64,000 nucleotides of DNA. Source: Cylicocyclus nassatus. Taxonomy: Eukaryota > Nematoda > Chromadorea > Rhabditida > Strongylidae. This document shows positions 25,445-35,700 of the stretch, piece after piece. The notes beneath the pieces are model-generated. The model made no database searches. It saw nothing but the letters and a program-made list of their open reading frames with translations, and was not told the DNA's origin. The stretch covers positions 81,531,071 to 81,595,070 of the forward strand of contig CATQJL010000001.1 in assembly GCA_958299035.1 (NCBI GenBank), written 5' to 3'. Both the position numbers and the translations under genes were made by a program. The first letter of the stretch is position 1, and each line of letters opens with the position of its first letter.

Positions 25445-26278
25445 TTGGACATGGATACTCCTTGCTTTCCTTTAGCTCCTATTGATCGACTTAAGAAAAG
25501 AAAGCTGGAGTTTGAAGACGCCCCAAATTCTTCACCAGACTTCCAGCGAGCTGCAACTGAGCTTATGAAGGACGACTCCTTGCCACTTTACGCAAGGACC
25601 ATAATCGCATATCTTCTTGAGACCCGAAAGGACATTGAAGCTGTAACACAGTGCAATCGTGAGTTGGTATCTGATGTGAAGCGTTTGACCGAAGAAGTAG
25701 CGGCTTTGAAGGCCGAAAACGCGGATTTGAGAAATATGATCAACAAAACCAAAACCAATTCCAGTGTTCACCAGTCTACCTTTCAACCGAGCCAGAACAC
25801 CAGCTACAAGGACGCTGAGCAGCAACGATCACTGGTGTTTATTGGTGTTCCGGAAAAACGAGAAGGAAGCAGCTTTTTCAGGACGTCACATGACTACACA
25901 TGTGTGGGTCAACTTCTAGATTTTTTATCTATTGATTGTCATCCTATTTCCGTTTATCGCATGGGGCGACCCAATATGCGACATGATCGTTTGCTTAAAG
26001 TAGTCCTTCCCTCCTCTTTCTTTGCTAGATTGACTCTCAATAGGGCCCCGCAATTAAAACATTTTCCTTGCAAGCGTGGCATCTATATACGAGCGTCGCT
26101 CTCAAAGGAAGAGAGGGAAAGGGGTAAGATGGATAGGAAATCGAAACGTTCTGTTCCTAGTAATGGTTTTATTGCTTCTGTTAACAATGATATTCAGCTT
26201 GCTAGTATGAGAGAAAGCTCTCCAAATTGTAGTATCCGTAGTGTTCATACTGATGTTCTCGATTCTTTAAACCAGTGA
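25445..26278 (+). CDS. non-LTR retrotransposon ORF1 protein
   Basis: 277-residue nucleic-acid-binding protein of a CR1/Jockey-type element. Residues about 45-105 look like a coiled coil (LTEEVAALKAENADLRNMI), as expected for trimerising ORF1 proteins. Residues about 128-230 fit the RRM-like ORF1 domain of this group: SLVFIGVPEK, LLDFLSID, YRMGRP, LLKVVLPSSFF and KRGIYIRASLSKEERERG. The C-terminus is short and basic to polar. There is no CCHC zinc knuckle. The frame is intact and its stop overlaps the first codons of ORF2. Confidence 0.88.
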   Translation: MDMDTPCFPLAPIDRLKKRKLEFEDAPNSSPDFQRAATELMKDDSLPLYARTIIAYLLETRKDIEAVTQCNRELVSDVKRLTEEVAALKAENADLRNMINKTKTNSSVHQSTFQPSQNTSYKDAEQQRSLVFIGVPEKREGSSFFRTSHDYTCVGQLLDFLSIDCHPISVYRMGRPNMRHDRLLKVVLPSSFFARLTLNRAPQLKHFPCKRGIYIRASLSKEERERGKMDRKSKRSVPSNGFIASVNNDIQLASMRESSPNCSIRSVHTDVLDSLNQ

Positions 26279-29109
26279 GACCTCTTCGGAAAGTAGGTAG
26301 TTCCTTCAAATGCATTCTGACGAACATAAGGTCGGTTCCAAAAAACGCAGCTAGCCTTGCATTCCTTCTCAAATCTGTTGAGCCAAGCATAGTGGGCCTT
26401 ACTGAGACATGGCTTAATGACAGTATCACCAATTCTTGTTTATTTGGAAGTTTTCCTGGGTTTGCTATTTACAGATGTGATCGTCCAAACAAAAAAGGTG
26501 GCGGTGTTGCATTTTTGATAACCAAGGACCTCTACCCTCATCTAGTTTTCTGTGAAGCTGTTCCTAATAGTTATGAATTGTTGTGCATTGATGTCCGTGT
26601 CTGCCAAAAGCTCATACGTCTCATACTGGTTTATAGAACTCCATCCTGCTCAAACCATTCCTGTGAACAAATGACGAAAGCTTTGTCTGATTTGATAGCC
26701 TGCAATTACCCCTCGGTCCTCCTCGGTGACTTCAATTTTCCCTCTATTGACTGGAAAAGTCAACAAATCAATAAAATCAACCCCGCTATCAAATCCTTTT
26801 TGGGTATGTGTAAGAGTCATGAACTTTCTCAGTTAGTTACAAGAGGTACATTGGGAAGAAACATCCTGGATTTGGTCTTCACTAACGAAGAAGCTCTTGT
26901 GTCTGGCATCAGAGTCAACCCACCGGTTGGCTCCAGCGACCACGCTTTGGTTACCTTCTCCTTATGCTGCCCAACAATTACTCGAACCAAATTCAAGTTG
27001 AAGAGAGACTATGCAAATGCAGACATGGTGGGGGCTATTGATTACCTACAAACTATTGATTGGTTGGGGTCTTTCAGTGCAACTGGGTCGGTCAATGAAA
27101 TGTATGAGTTGTTTATCTTTGTGCTTCAGCACACAATCGAACGTTTTGTCCCACTGAAGAAAGTGCCTTCACATAAGGTTAAACTGCCCCAGCATATTCT
27201 CTCCCTCGCTCGTTTACGAACCCAGGCCTGGTTCAAAGCAAAGTCTACCTCCGATCCTACTGCTTTTGCACTGTATAAAAAAATCAATGAGAAATTCGAA
27301 AAGAGACTGAAAAAGTACAACGCTAATTTGGAGAAAAAGATAATAAGATCTGGTAATAAGGCATCTTTTTACAGTCTACTCAATGGTAGGCTAAAAGAAA
27401 GACCAGAATTGGGGGTCATCATCACATCCAATGGCAACGCTCTATTCTCTGACCATGATAAAGCTGAGCACCTTGCGGATATTTTTGAAGATGTATTCGT
27501 AAAGGATGGAGATACTGATTCGCAGCAATCGGTCAACACACGTTTTGATGTGATGAAGGATGTTACCTATTTTGATGACAGTACAATATATGAGCTTCTT
27601 CGTAAGTGGCCCAAATCCAAGTCTCTTACCCCGGATCGCATTCCGCTTCACTTCATAAAAGAAGTGGCACATGTGATTGCAAAGCCACTCGAATTCTTAT
27701 ACAACATAAGTTTGATGAAATCCGAGGTCCCTGATAGGTGGAGGCTTTCGTATGTGACACCCATTCCTAAGAAAAAACCTCACACTTGTGGCCACAATTA
27801 CCGTCCCATCAGCATCACATCTATTTTTGCTAGGTTGTTTGAGAAAATACTAAAGAAACAGATATTGAAGCACCTTACCCGCTATGAAATAATTTCCCCC
27901 TCACAGCATGGGTTTCAAAAAGGGAAATCAACTGTAACAGCTATGCTACAGTGTTTGAACGCATGGACCCGTTCCCTCGATGCTGGGAGGGAAACAGATA
28001 TCATCTATCTGGACTTTACCAAGGCTTTTGATAAAGTCTTACATCCCAAATTGATTTGTAAGCTAAAAATGGTCGGATTACACCCATGCCTTGTAGCTTG
28101 GATCGAGGCCTTTTTGCGAGATCGTACCTTTATTGTTCGAGTCAATGAGGCCTTTTCTCGTCCTCGAGCAATGTCCTCTGGAGTGCCGCAGGGTGGCGTT
28201 CTATCACCAGTTTTATTCAATATCTATACCTTCGAACTTCCTGAGATTGTATCTAACCTTGGAGTCTCATGTTGTGCCTTCGCAGACGATTTCAAACTTT
28301 ATACTACGATATCTGAGCGTAATGACAAGGTCAAATTACAAGAGGCTCTAAATGCTGTGGTAATTTGGTCAAAAGAGTGGGGTTTGCCCATCTCTTTCGA
28401 GAAAACCAAGGTCCTACACTTGGGATCTGGTAGCGCCGAATACGCTTATTATATGGATGGTAACAAGATTGGCTATGAAGATGAGGTGACTGACCTTGGT
28501 TTTTTGCTGGATAACAAGCTTACTTTTGGCCATCATTGTGAGAAAATAGCTAGCATTGGAACCGCCGCTGTCCATAATCTGTTCAGGGCAATGACAACGA
28601 ATGATGTTGAAATTCTACTTCAAGCTTACAAGGTCTATATAAGACCCTTGATTGAGTATGGCACCGTGATTTTCAATCCTTGCACGAGCAAAAATGCTTA
28701 CATATTGGAAAAAGTACAAAACAGCTTCACTAGGAAATTGATGATACGCAGTAGAGGTTTTGTGTATAATCAGTTACCGGGCTTCCAACTTCGAAATAAA
28801 GAGTTGGGGTTGGAAGACTTAGCCACCAGGAGAAGAAAGTTTGATCTCATCATGGCCCACAAAATTTTGTTTGGGGGATGTCAGCTAAATGCGGCTGATT
28901 TCTTTGATCGGAGGACATCTGTAACTAGGGGCGATCCGTGCAAGCTTATGATTAACAGAACGAGAAGGAATGTGAGGAAAAATTTTTTCATATCTAGAGT
29001 CTCTCGCGACCTTGATAAACTTATCAGAATGCAAGTCCTTCCAGTTAGACTTTCTCATTTTAAAACCATCCTTAAGAGCTATCTACTTTCTTCATCTGAA
29101 TATTCATAA
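26254..29109 (+). CDS. non-LTR retrotransposon ORF2: APE endonuclease and reverse transcriptase
   Basis: About 945 residues, uninterrupted. The N-terminal third is an APE-type endonuclease that nicks target DNA: LTNIRS, GLTETWLND, GGGVAFLI, LLGDFNFPSIDW and SSDHALVTF. The reverse transcriptase follows: YRPISI, QHGFQKGKST, IIYLDFTKAFDKV, SSGVPQGGVLSPVLFNIY, and the catalytic FADD near residue 665 (about 28,283). A C-terminal region typical of CR1/Jockey elements follows, with no RNase H. No ATG exists in this frame before the nuclease. The frame opens at 26,254, and GTG at 26,275 overlaps the ORF1 stop as GTGA, suggesting termination-reinitiation or frameshifting. A short-repeat tail lies at 29,217-29,254. 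Confidence 0.92.
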   Translation, partial: CSRFFKPVRPLRKVGSSFKCILTNIRSVPKNAASLAFLLKSVEPSIVGLTETWLNDSITNSCLFGSFPGFAIYRCDRPNKKGGGVAFLITKDLYPHLVFCEAVPNSYELLCIDVRVCQKLIRLILVYRTPSCSNHSCEQMTKALSDLIACNYPSVLLGDFNFPSIDWKSQQINKINPAIKSFLGMCKSHELSQLVTRGTLGRNILDLVFTNEEALVSGIRVNPPVGSSDHALVTFSLCCPTITRTKFKLKRDYANADMVGAIDYLQTIDWLGSFSATGSVNEMYELFIFVLQHTIERFVPLKKVPSHKVKLPQHILSLARLRTQAWFKAKSTSDPTAFALYKKINEKFEKRLKKYNANLEKKIIRSGNKASFYSLLNGRLKERPELGVIITSNGNALFSDHDKAEHLADIFEDVFVKDGDTDSQQSVNTRFDVMKDVTYFDDSTIYELLRKWPKSKSLTPDRIPLHFIKEVAHVIAKPLEFLYNISLMKSEVPDRWRLSYVTPIPKKKPHTCGHNYRPISITSIFARLFEKILKKQILKHLTRYEIISPSQHGFQKGKSTVTAMLQCLNAWTRSLDAGRETDIIYLDFTKAFDKVLHPKLICKLKMVGLHPCLVAWIEAFLRDRTFIVRVNEAFSRPRAMSSGVPQGGVLSPVLFNIYTFELPEIVSNLGVSCCAFADDFKLYTTISERNDKVKLQEALNAVVIWSKEWGLPISFEKTKVLHLGSGSAEYAYYMDGNKIGYEDEVTDLGFLLDNKLTFGHHCEKIASIGTAAVHNLFRAMTTNDVEILLQAYKVYIRPLIEYGTVIFNPCTSKNAYILEKVQNSFTRKLMIRSRGFVYNQLPGFQLRNKELGLEDLATRRRKFDLIMAHKILFGGCQLNAADFFDRRTSVTRGDPCKLMINRTRRNVRKNFFISRVSRDLDKLIRMQVLPVRLSHFKTILKSYLLSSSEYS

Positions 29110-29216
29110 TCACTATTGTTCTTTTCTTTGCACGTGTTCACGATTGTTTTTATTGTTCTGTCGTGCCCTTTGGCATGTACTGTTGTTCAGTGTTATAATT
29201 TTCACATAGGGTTTCC

Positions 29217-29254
29217 TATGTAAATGAAAATGAAAATGAAATGAAAATGAAATG
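29217..29254 (+). repeat. 3' tail of the non-LTR element
   Basis: Reiterated ATGAAA/ATGAA units lie about 110 bp after the ORF2 stop. Short tandem 3' tails mark the end of CR1-like insertions. It gives the probable right boundary of the element. Confidence 0.7.
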
Positions 29255-31844
29255 TCGTTCAATAGAGCTAAGCAAGCTTTACTAAATGGCTGCCACAAAT
29301 TCGTCTAAGTCATAATCCAGGTAAAGAGGAGCCAAAATCGAAAAAAATTTTGTCACCTGGAAATCAAATTTTTGCGAAGAAGAATCCTACAGATCTCTAA
29401 CTTGGTCATCATACAGAACGCAAGGTAGTACTCGAAAATGCTTTTACTGGATTTTTCTTCTGCGCATAAAAAGCGAGAAAAAACAATCCAAAGACCAAAT
29501 CCGCCCCAGGTCCTTCCACATATTCGATTGTGTACTGCAATCCATAGTAAATGTAACCTTAGAGTTCTGTAGAAGGCGCTCTGGTAATCGAGAATGACCA
29601 AGTTCAACGTAAAGAACCCGAAAAAAATGACATTTTTTCGGGCTATTTTTATTCCATAATTTTGAGCCTTAAAAAATCCACCAAATACATTTTTGAGTAC
29701 TACTATGTGTCAGTGGCGTACCCAGGATTTCGACTTGGGGGGGGGGGAGGGGCTCGACAGAAATTTTTTCTAATGAAGATGCGTGGCGTCAGCCACGCAC
29801 TCCGAAAATTTTTGATATGCTTTCAAAAATTTTCGCGGGCTCATAACCCCAAATTTCAGAAAAAGGGAGGCCTGTTCCCCCCCCCCTTGGTACGCCACTG
29901 CTATGTGTCTACCGTATATTGACCAAGTTGGAGTCAGCAGGGATTTTTCGGAAGGCGGTCCGATTTTTATAGTTGGAAAATTTTTTTGCTCATCATACAT
30001 ACATGCTCATCTCATCCTCATATACCTTGGTTACCGTAGGCGGATCTTTGATGGTCTTTTATTTGATGGTCATTTTGTGTAGCTTCACTCTACGGAATAT
30101 TACCCCAAATCTGCTAGGGAAACAAAACAACTTGATTTATCTAGAAAACGGATTTATTTTTGAAGCAACTAAAACAAAAAAGTAGTATTGATCGAGGTGT
30201 ACGCAAACTGAAATGTATTAGGTCGTTTCCATGAGTTTGTAGTGTTTTTACAGGCCCACAAAATTATCAGTTTACAGTAAAAACCAACCAAAATAATATT
30301 CTCACTATAGCGCACGACCTTTTGGCACATTCCTGTTAGTTTCTCAATCTCACTTTTTCAAGCGGCAGCCCGCCGGGTCCCAAGAAAGTCATCTAACCAG
30401 CTCTCAAACTACTTACTGAAATCGAGCCATGCACCATCTATGAGGTTTGCCAGAGAGCGGAGCAAATGAAAGAGCGTTCTGATGTACATTCGTCTACTTA
30501 TACAACAATTTTCAGTGCAGGACATCCTGCACGTCCGCCGAAAAGTCTCGTTCGGGGGCACCCTGCACAGCTCCTTTTTTGTAGCAATCCGATCCTTTTT
30601 TGTGTCATATTGATGTGCGAACGCCATGTTCCCTAGTCGACAGTAAATTCTGTGCAAAAGTGCTACTTTTCATAAGGAAAAACGCGCGAATGTCAAAGTT
30701 ACTTCTTTTTGCCTTTCGAGATTTCCATCTTTGGAAGCTACGAGATCCGAGTGAATCAGCTTTTCACCGGAATCAGCGGACATCTTTAGAAGGCACAATC
30801 AGTCCTCCCAAATACGCATCTTGCCGCAATTCAACCGCTCCTCAAAGATATGAGGACGAAAATGAAAACGCTACGAACTTATGGAACGACCTGATATATT
30901 GTCAGACGTCTGCGGCATCCATGTCTGCTAAATGTTCCGAAAATGCTTTGAATTTGGAATGAATGCAAAACACTAGTTTAAGAAAGAATAGAGCAGTTTT
31001 CACTTTGTTGTTGTATTTCTTCTTTCTGATAATTATTTTGGGGAGTGGGAAGGAAAACCACTGCTTCTTACCTTTTATGGAGAATATAATGGAAGTATCA
31101 TTTGAAGCGTTTGTCTATCTTCATTCTAACAAAAAGTGATTTGTTGTTAGGTCCAGGACACTGTACGACCGCTGCGTAATCTGTTCTACCTTACTCCTTC
31201 CAACCTTCCAGAAATGAAATTGTTAAGAAAAACATGAATGTCCTTGTCATTGCTAGAAATCAATACTGTATCATTCGGCAACTTTGCCAGTAGTAAAGTA
31301 ACATTTTCATTGAATCAAAAGTAGTAGAGGTGGTCAAATATGTTCCTAATTCAGTTTTTTTTGTTTTTAGAATTAGATTACTCTGATTAAAGTGCGATCT
31401 AAATACGACCCAGGTAAATCATTTTTTTCTATCCGTACATGGCTATGTATTCGGATAACTTTTTTTCCTTATTCGTATGTGGTTGGGTTGTTTGTAAACC
31501 GAGAATCACTCTAAGTTGTAATGTTTGATGGTGAATCCAAATTCATTGTAATGAAGGTAGTCTTTATACCTTGCTCCCCTAGTCTTTCTCAATGATCTAT
31601 TCTTTAGCATAGTCGATCTAGTGTTTGTCCGTTGTCATAACAAGAGCTGTCTTCATCAGTTGTTTCTAAAAAGCCATGAGATTTTGGGAATTCAAGAATA
31701 GGTGCATTTTTGGATAAAGCACTTCTAGGCTTATTTCTAGGAGCCTATCTATTTATTCCTGCGCTAAACAACAGACACAGCTTCGAAAACACAATTCTCT
31801 AAACGGATGATGTTTTGCAGTGTACTGCTACCACTATACAATAT
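29255..31844. other. spacer with hAT-type MITE and an unassigned ORF
   Basis: Apart from the MITE at 29,711-29,900, I see an open frame at 30,600-30,962 (+). Its second half is polar (YEDENENATNLWNDLI) and could be a terminal exon, but no partner exon or homologue is recognised. No other gene found. Confidence 0.35.
29711..29900. mobile_element. 190-bp hAT-type MITE with 8-bp target duplication
   Basis: Terminal repeats CAGTGGCGTACC and its complement are flanked on both sides by CTATGTGT, an exact 8-bp duplication diagnostic of hAT transposition. A G-run and a C-run lie sub-terminally, and GTGGCGTCAGCCAC is an internal palindrome. Related fragments occur at about 7430-7610, 10,261-10,487 and 14,880-14,970. 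Confidence 0.92.
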
Positions 31845-32691
31845 TAGGTGACCCAAAAAAATTATCAAACGTTTAATTGCTAATAACTCGTTTTACGCGC
31901 AGCTTTCACGAAGCTAATCATGTGCCAGGATTGACTCAATTTGGAGTTTTTATTCAAAATTATCGCTCAGTTTTTTATTGCCGTAGGAACATGGGCAGAT
32001 TTCAAAGAGTTTGCATCTAGGGGATGGGAGCATAGATTGTCCCGAAATATCAAAAAAAACTTGAAACTGTTACGAAGTCAATAAGCGCTGCTCTTACTTT
32101 TCAATACAAATGGGACTGGCGGCTGGAAGGCGACCGCTCACACCCGCTACGCAGTCTCCTCGCGAGCGTGCTCTCTAAGGCCTCGAAGCTCCGCCTTCCA
32201 GCAGTCAATCCCGTCGAATCAAAGGGTACTCTTACCCTATTTTCAGGTGTATAAGCCGCACCCTTTTTGCTCTAAACGTGAGCAGACCCAGGCGAGCCGC
32301 CGCGCATATGTCTCGCGAAGCGGTCGCCTTATCGCACACTGCTCTCAGTTAACGCGCTCCATGATGACAATCAGTCCTTTGGCGTGTTCGCCTTTAGAGT
32401 GAAAATGGTGCTCCTTATACACCTGAAAATAGGGTAGTTACAAAAGTCATACCATCTGGCGGTTTTTTCAAGAATCAATCAATCTGATTACACCATCTAA
32501 ACGTCTTCACAAACTGTACAAATTTTTCCAGAATCAGCGCTTCTAACATAAGGTCCCACCACATTTTTTTTGCACTGCAAAGTTGAGTTGAAGCCAGCCC
32601 TATAATGTGCTATCTGAAGGTCCGCGAGAGCTCGTTAGGCGATAGAGTTATTGGCAATCAAACGGTCAGTACATTTCTTGGAACACCCTGT
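31845..32691. mobile_element. mariner-like MITE hosting a nested MITE
   Basis: The left end TTAGGTGACCCAAAAAAATT and the right end GGAACACCCTG are diverged inverted repeats, and both continue into the family sequence TTGCTAATAAC or GTTATTGGCAA. Same family as 51,476-52,151. A second element (32,235-32,434) has inserted into it. It ends only about 40 bp beyond the NDUFS2 stop codon. Confidence 0.65.
32235..32434. mobile_element. 200-bp MITE nested in the 31.8-32.7 kb element
   Basis: Terminal repeats CCCTATTTTCAGGTGTATAAG and complement are flanked by TA. The interior contains imperfect inverted motifs around CGCCTTA and GCTCTAAACGTGA. No coding sequence. Confidence 0.85.
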
Positions 32692-32731
32692 ATATTATGG
32701 AGTGGATCTATGGATTGACCCAGCTATGGGC

Positions 32732-35700
32732 TTATCGATCCACTTCGCCAAAGATAATGTCCAATGTTCCGATGACTGCAACGACATCAGCAATCAGCGA
32801 CATGTAACATATGTCAGGTAAGGCGGCCAAATGCGGAAATGCAGGAGCACGGATGAAGCATCTAAATTAGGTACAAATTAGCCATTTCAGCGAGATTTCA
32901 AGCAGCTTTACCTGTAGGGTCTGCTAGTACCGTCAGAAACAAGATACACTCCAAACTCTCCTTTAGGGGCCTCGATTGGAACATAGGTTGCTCCGGGTGG
33001 AACTTGGTATCCTTGGGTGAAGAATTTGAAGTGGTGAATTAACGATTCCATGGAGTTCTAAAACAAATGCTATCTCTTCGATTGTACGGTATAGGTAAAC
33101 TGATGACAAGTTAAAGGCATAAGGCACTTCCTACAATTGTCTAAGGTGAACTCGAATGACAATTTGTTTTTCATTGTTACAGACTGGGCAAAGGTAATGA
33201 GCTTCATCGTAAATGAAATGCCATTGACAAGAAAGTAGTACATGATAGACGCCCAGAATATTGTTGGTTTGGGAATTGCTTTAAGTGGATATAATAATCA
33301 TATGCCACCCCGCACTCATTCATGGACAAAACAGGGTAGCGGTTGAGCTGCGCCAGGGCTGAGGTGTCAAATCATAGAGATTCAACATGTACTTGTCCAA
33401 CCGTTGCCTGTCACTAACATTTTGTTCTTGGATGAAATTAGGATGAAAAATAAAGATTTCGGCGTCTTCGGTATCCTCTGCAAGCATGCGACGGACACAC
33501 TCTACTTCCATCGAAGAGGCTACTGAATGCGTTTCAACCTTTTACATGACTTGGGCGCCAGCCGATTACCAAGTCAATGCTTCCTTCCAGATTACCCTGG
33601 TACCAATTTATCAGCCCTGGAGGGTAGAGGCCTTGATTGGTTCAAGGGCGAAATCGAACCTGCGTCCGATTTGGTCATAGCGGCGCCTTATACCACTACG
33701 CCAACCGTCCTTATTGTTTAGATGGTAACATCAAAATAAGCGCTTTTTCATTCACTTTATCTAGTTCTACAACTCTTTAAATCTTTGGCAACTCGGAGAC
33801 TGATCAGCGCGAGCTTAGCGTTATTTATGTTGAACAATGTGTTGCAAAATTAATGCCCAATCCTGGAAATTGCATTCGATTACTTTAAGGGTTTTCAGGC
33901 AGGGTCAAGCAATATCTTTTTTCTTGTGGACAATCAGCTCTTTCCGCAAATGTTCAAGTAAGTTAACTTCGATTTTCATTCTAAAAAAAGTGTTAGCCTT
34001 TCTGTGCAGGCTTTGCGGAGGAAAGCGGACAAGCGCAAACCATACAATTTTTCGGTTTTCTATAGTCAAGTAAGCATCGAACGAAAAATTCCCACAAGTC
34101 AATAAGCATTTCTCGATTACCTTCATCTCCGCACGCTTTGGAGGGACAAGTTTATGATCATCGACCTTCACCTCACCAGCGGGCATCTTGTTGAGACATT
34201 GGAGAATAATTCTCAAAGACTGACGCATTTCTTCAAGCCGGCAAAGATATCTGAGCTAGCACTTCGGTAGAAATTAATATTAGAAATCTATTCAGGAGAC
34301 CTATCGTAACAATCTCCTTTAGTTCCAACTGGCACGTCAAATTCCATTTGATCGTACGCTTCATACGGTTGGGTTTTCCGAACGTCCTGTTTTATTCCTG
34401 ATCCACGCACCATTACTCCAGTAAAGCCCCAGTTCAGTGCATCCGCAGCAGAAACAATGCCTAAATGGCTAGAAAGGTTTCGATATGCAGTAGGTATAGT
34501 ACTGAATAACGGATTACCAATATCAATTGTCCTTGCTTTCCAGATTCTGTTTTCAGTAAGCATGTCCTCCACTTCATCAATTCGCTCGGGGAACTAAAAT
34601 TCTTCAAAAATACAGTGGAGAAAGACTCTAATGCATATGAGGAGATAGAATTCCCAAATGAAAACCCTCAAACTGCTTGAAAAGAACTTCGTACCGAATG
34701 CCTTCTTACCAAATTTAGAGGAACTCTACTGCCGTTTTGATAAAATTACACAGGTTTTTTAATTGATATTTTCGAAATTGTTCATGAGCAGAAATATACC
34801 AAGTTTGGTTTTACATAATTTACTGTTCTATTTTCAAAAAACCAATCTTGTAAAGGAGTCGGATTTTTTGCATTTGCGAACTAGTGTTGGCGCACGAAAT
34901 GAGGATCGCGTCAACGATTGTTTATGAATTCTATTTTGATCTCCCAGCTTTTTCAAAATCCAACCATGCCGCTCCAGTATCTAAGTTTTGTCACTTATAG
35001 TTCGTCATACCTTTTCAGCCCAGTTGTATATGTCATCCATTATACCAAGAGGAAGATCCCATGCAACACCACCTGGTCGGATGTAATTCGCATGCATTCG
35101 AGCACCCGAGACACGTTCAGAAAACTCAAACAGCTTTTCTCTTTCTAAATTACCAACTTCTTCCTTTGACAAAAAAAAACTACGTATATACCCTTACCTT
35201 CAAACATCCAGAAAAGTGGAGTCATAGCACCAATATCTAGAGCTTGTGTGACTATGCCTACGATATGGTTTGAAAGTCTAGTAAGTTCCGCAAACATTGC
35301 TGGAAAAGACAGAGTAATGTTGAGCTTTCATACTGATAAAAAACCTCTTACTGCGAATGTACTTTGCCCGAGGTGGGATTTCAATACCCAGCAACTTTTC
35401 GACAGCAAGCGCAAAAGCCTGTTCGTTGGTCATCATTGAGACATAGTCCAACCGATCAAAATATGGAAGCGCCTGTAAACGTATAAATTTTAATCATAAG
35501 TTTGATAAACATTCATAAAGCGTGCAACTATGCTGAATCCTGATTCTTTCAAGTTATTGTTTTATATCCATTTACATAATCAGTAGCACTATTTAAAGCA
35601 GTATTTAGATTTTTTTGGCCGCAGCTCTTCGTATATAGAATTGTAAATAGTGAGATAAGCTGCTTCAGCTTGTCAACTCATATTCATTTTCTCAGTGTTC

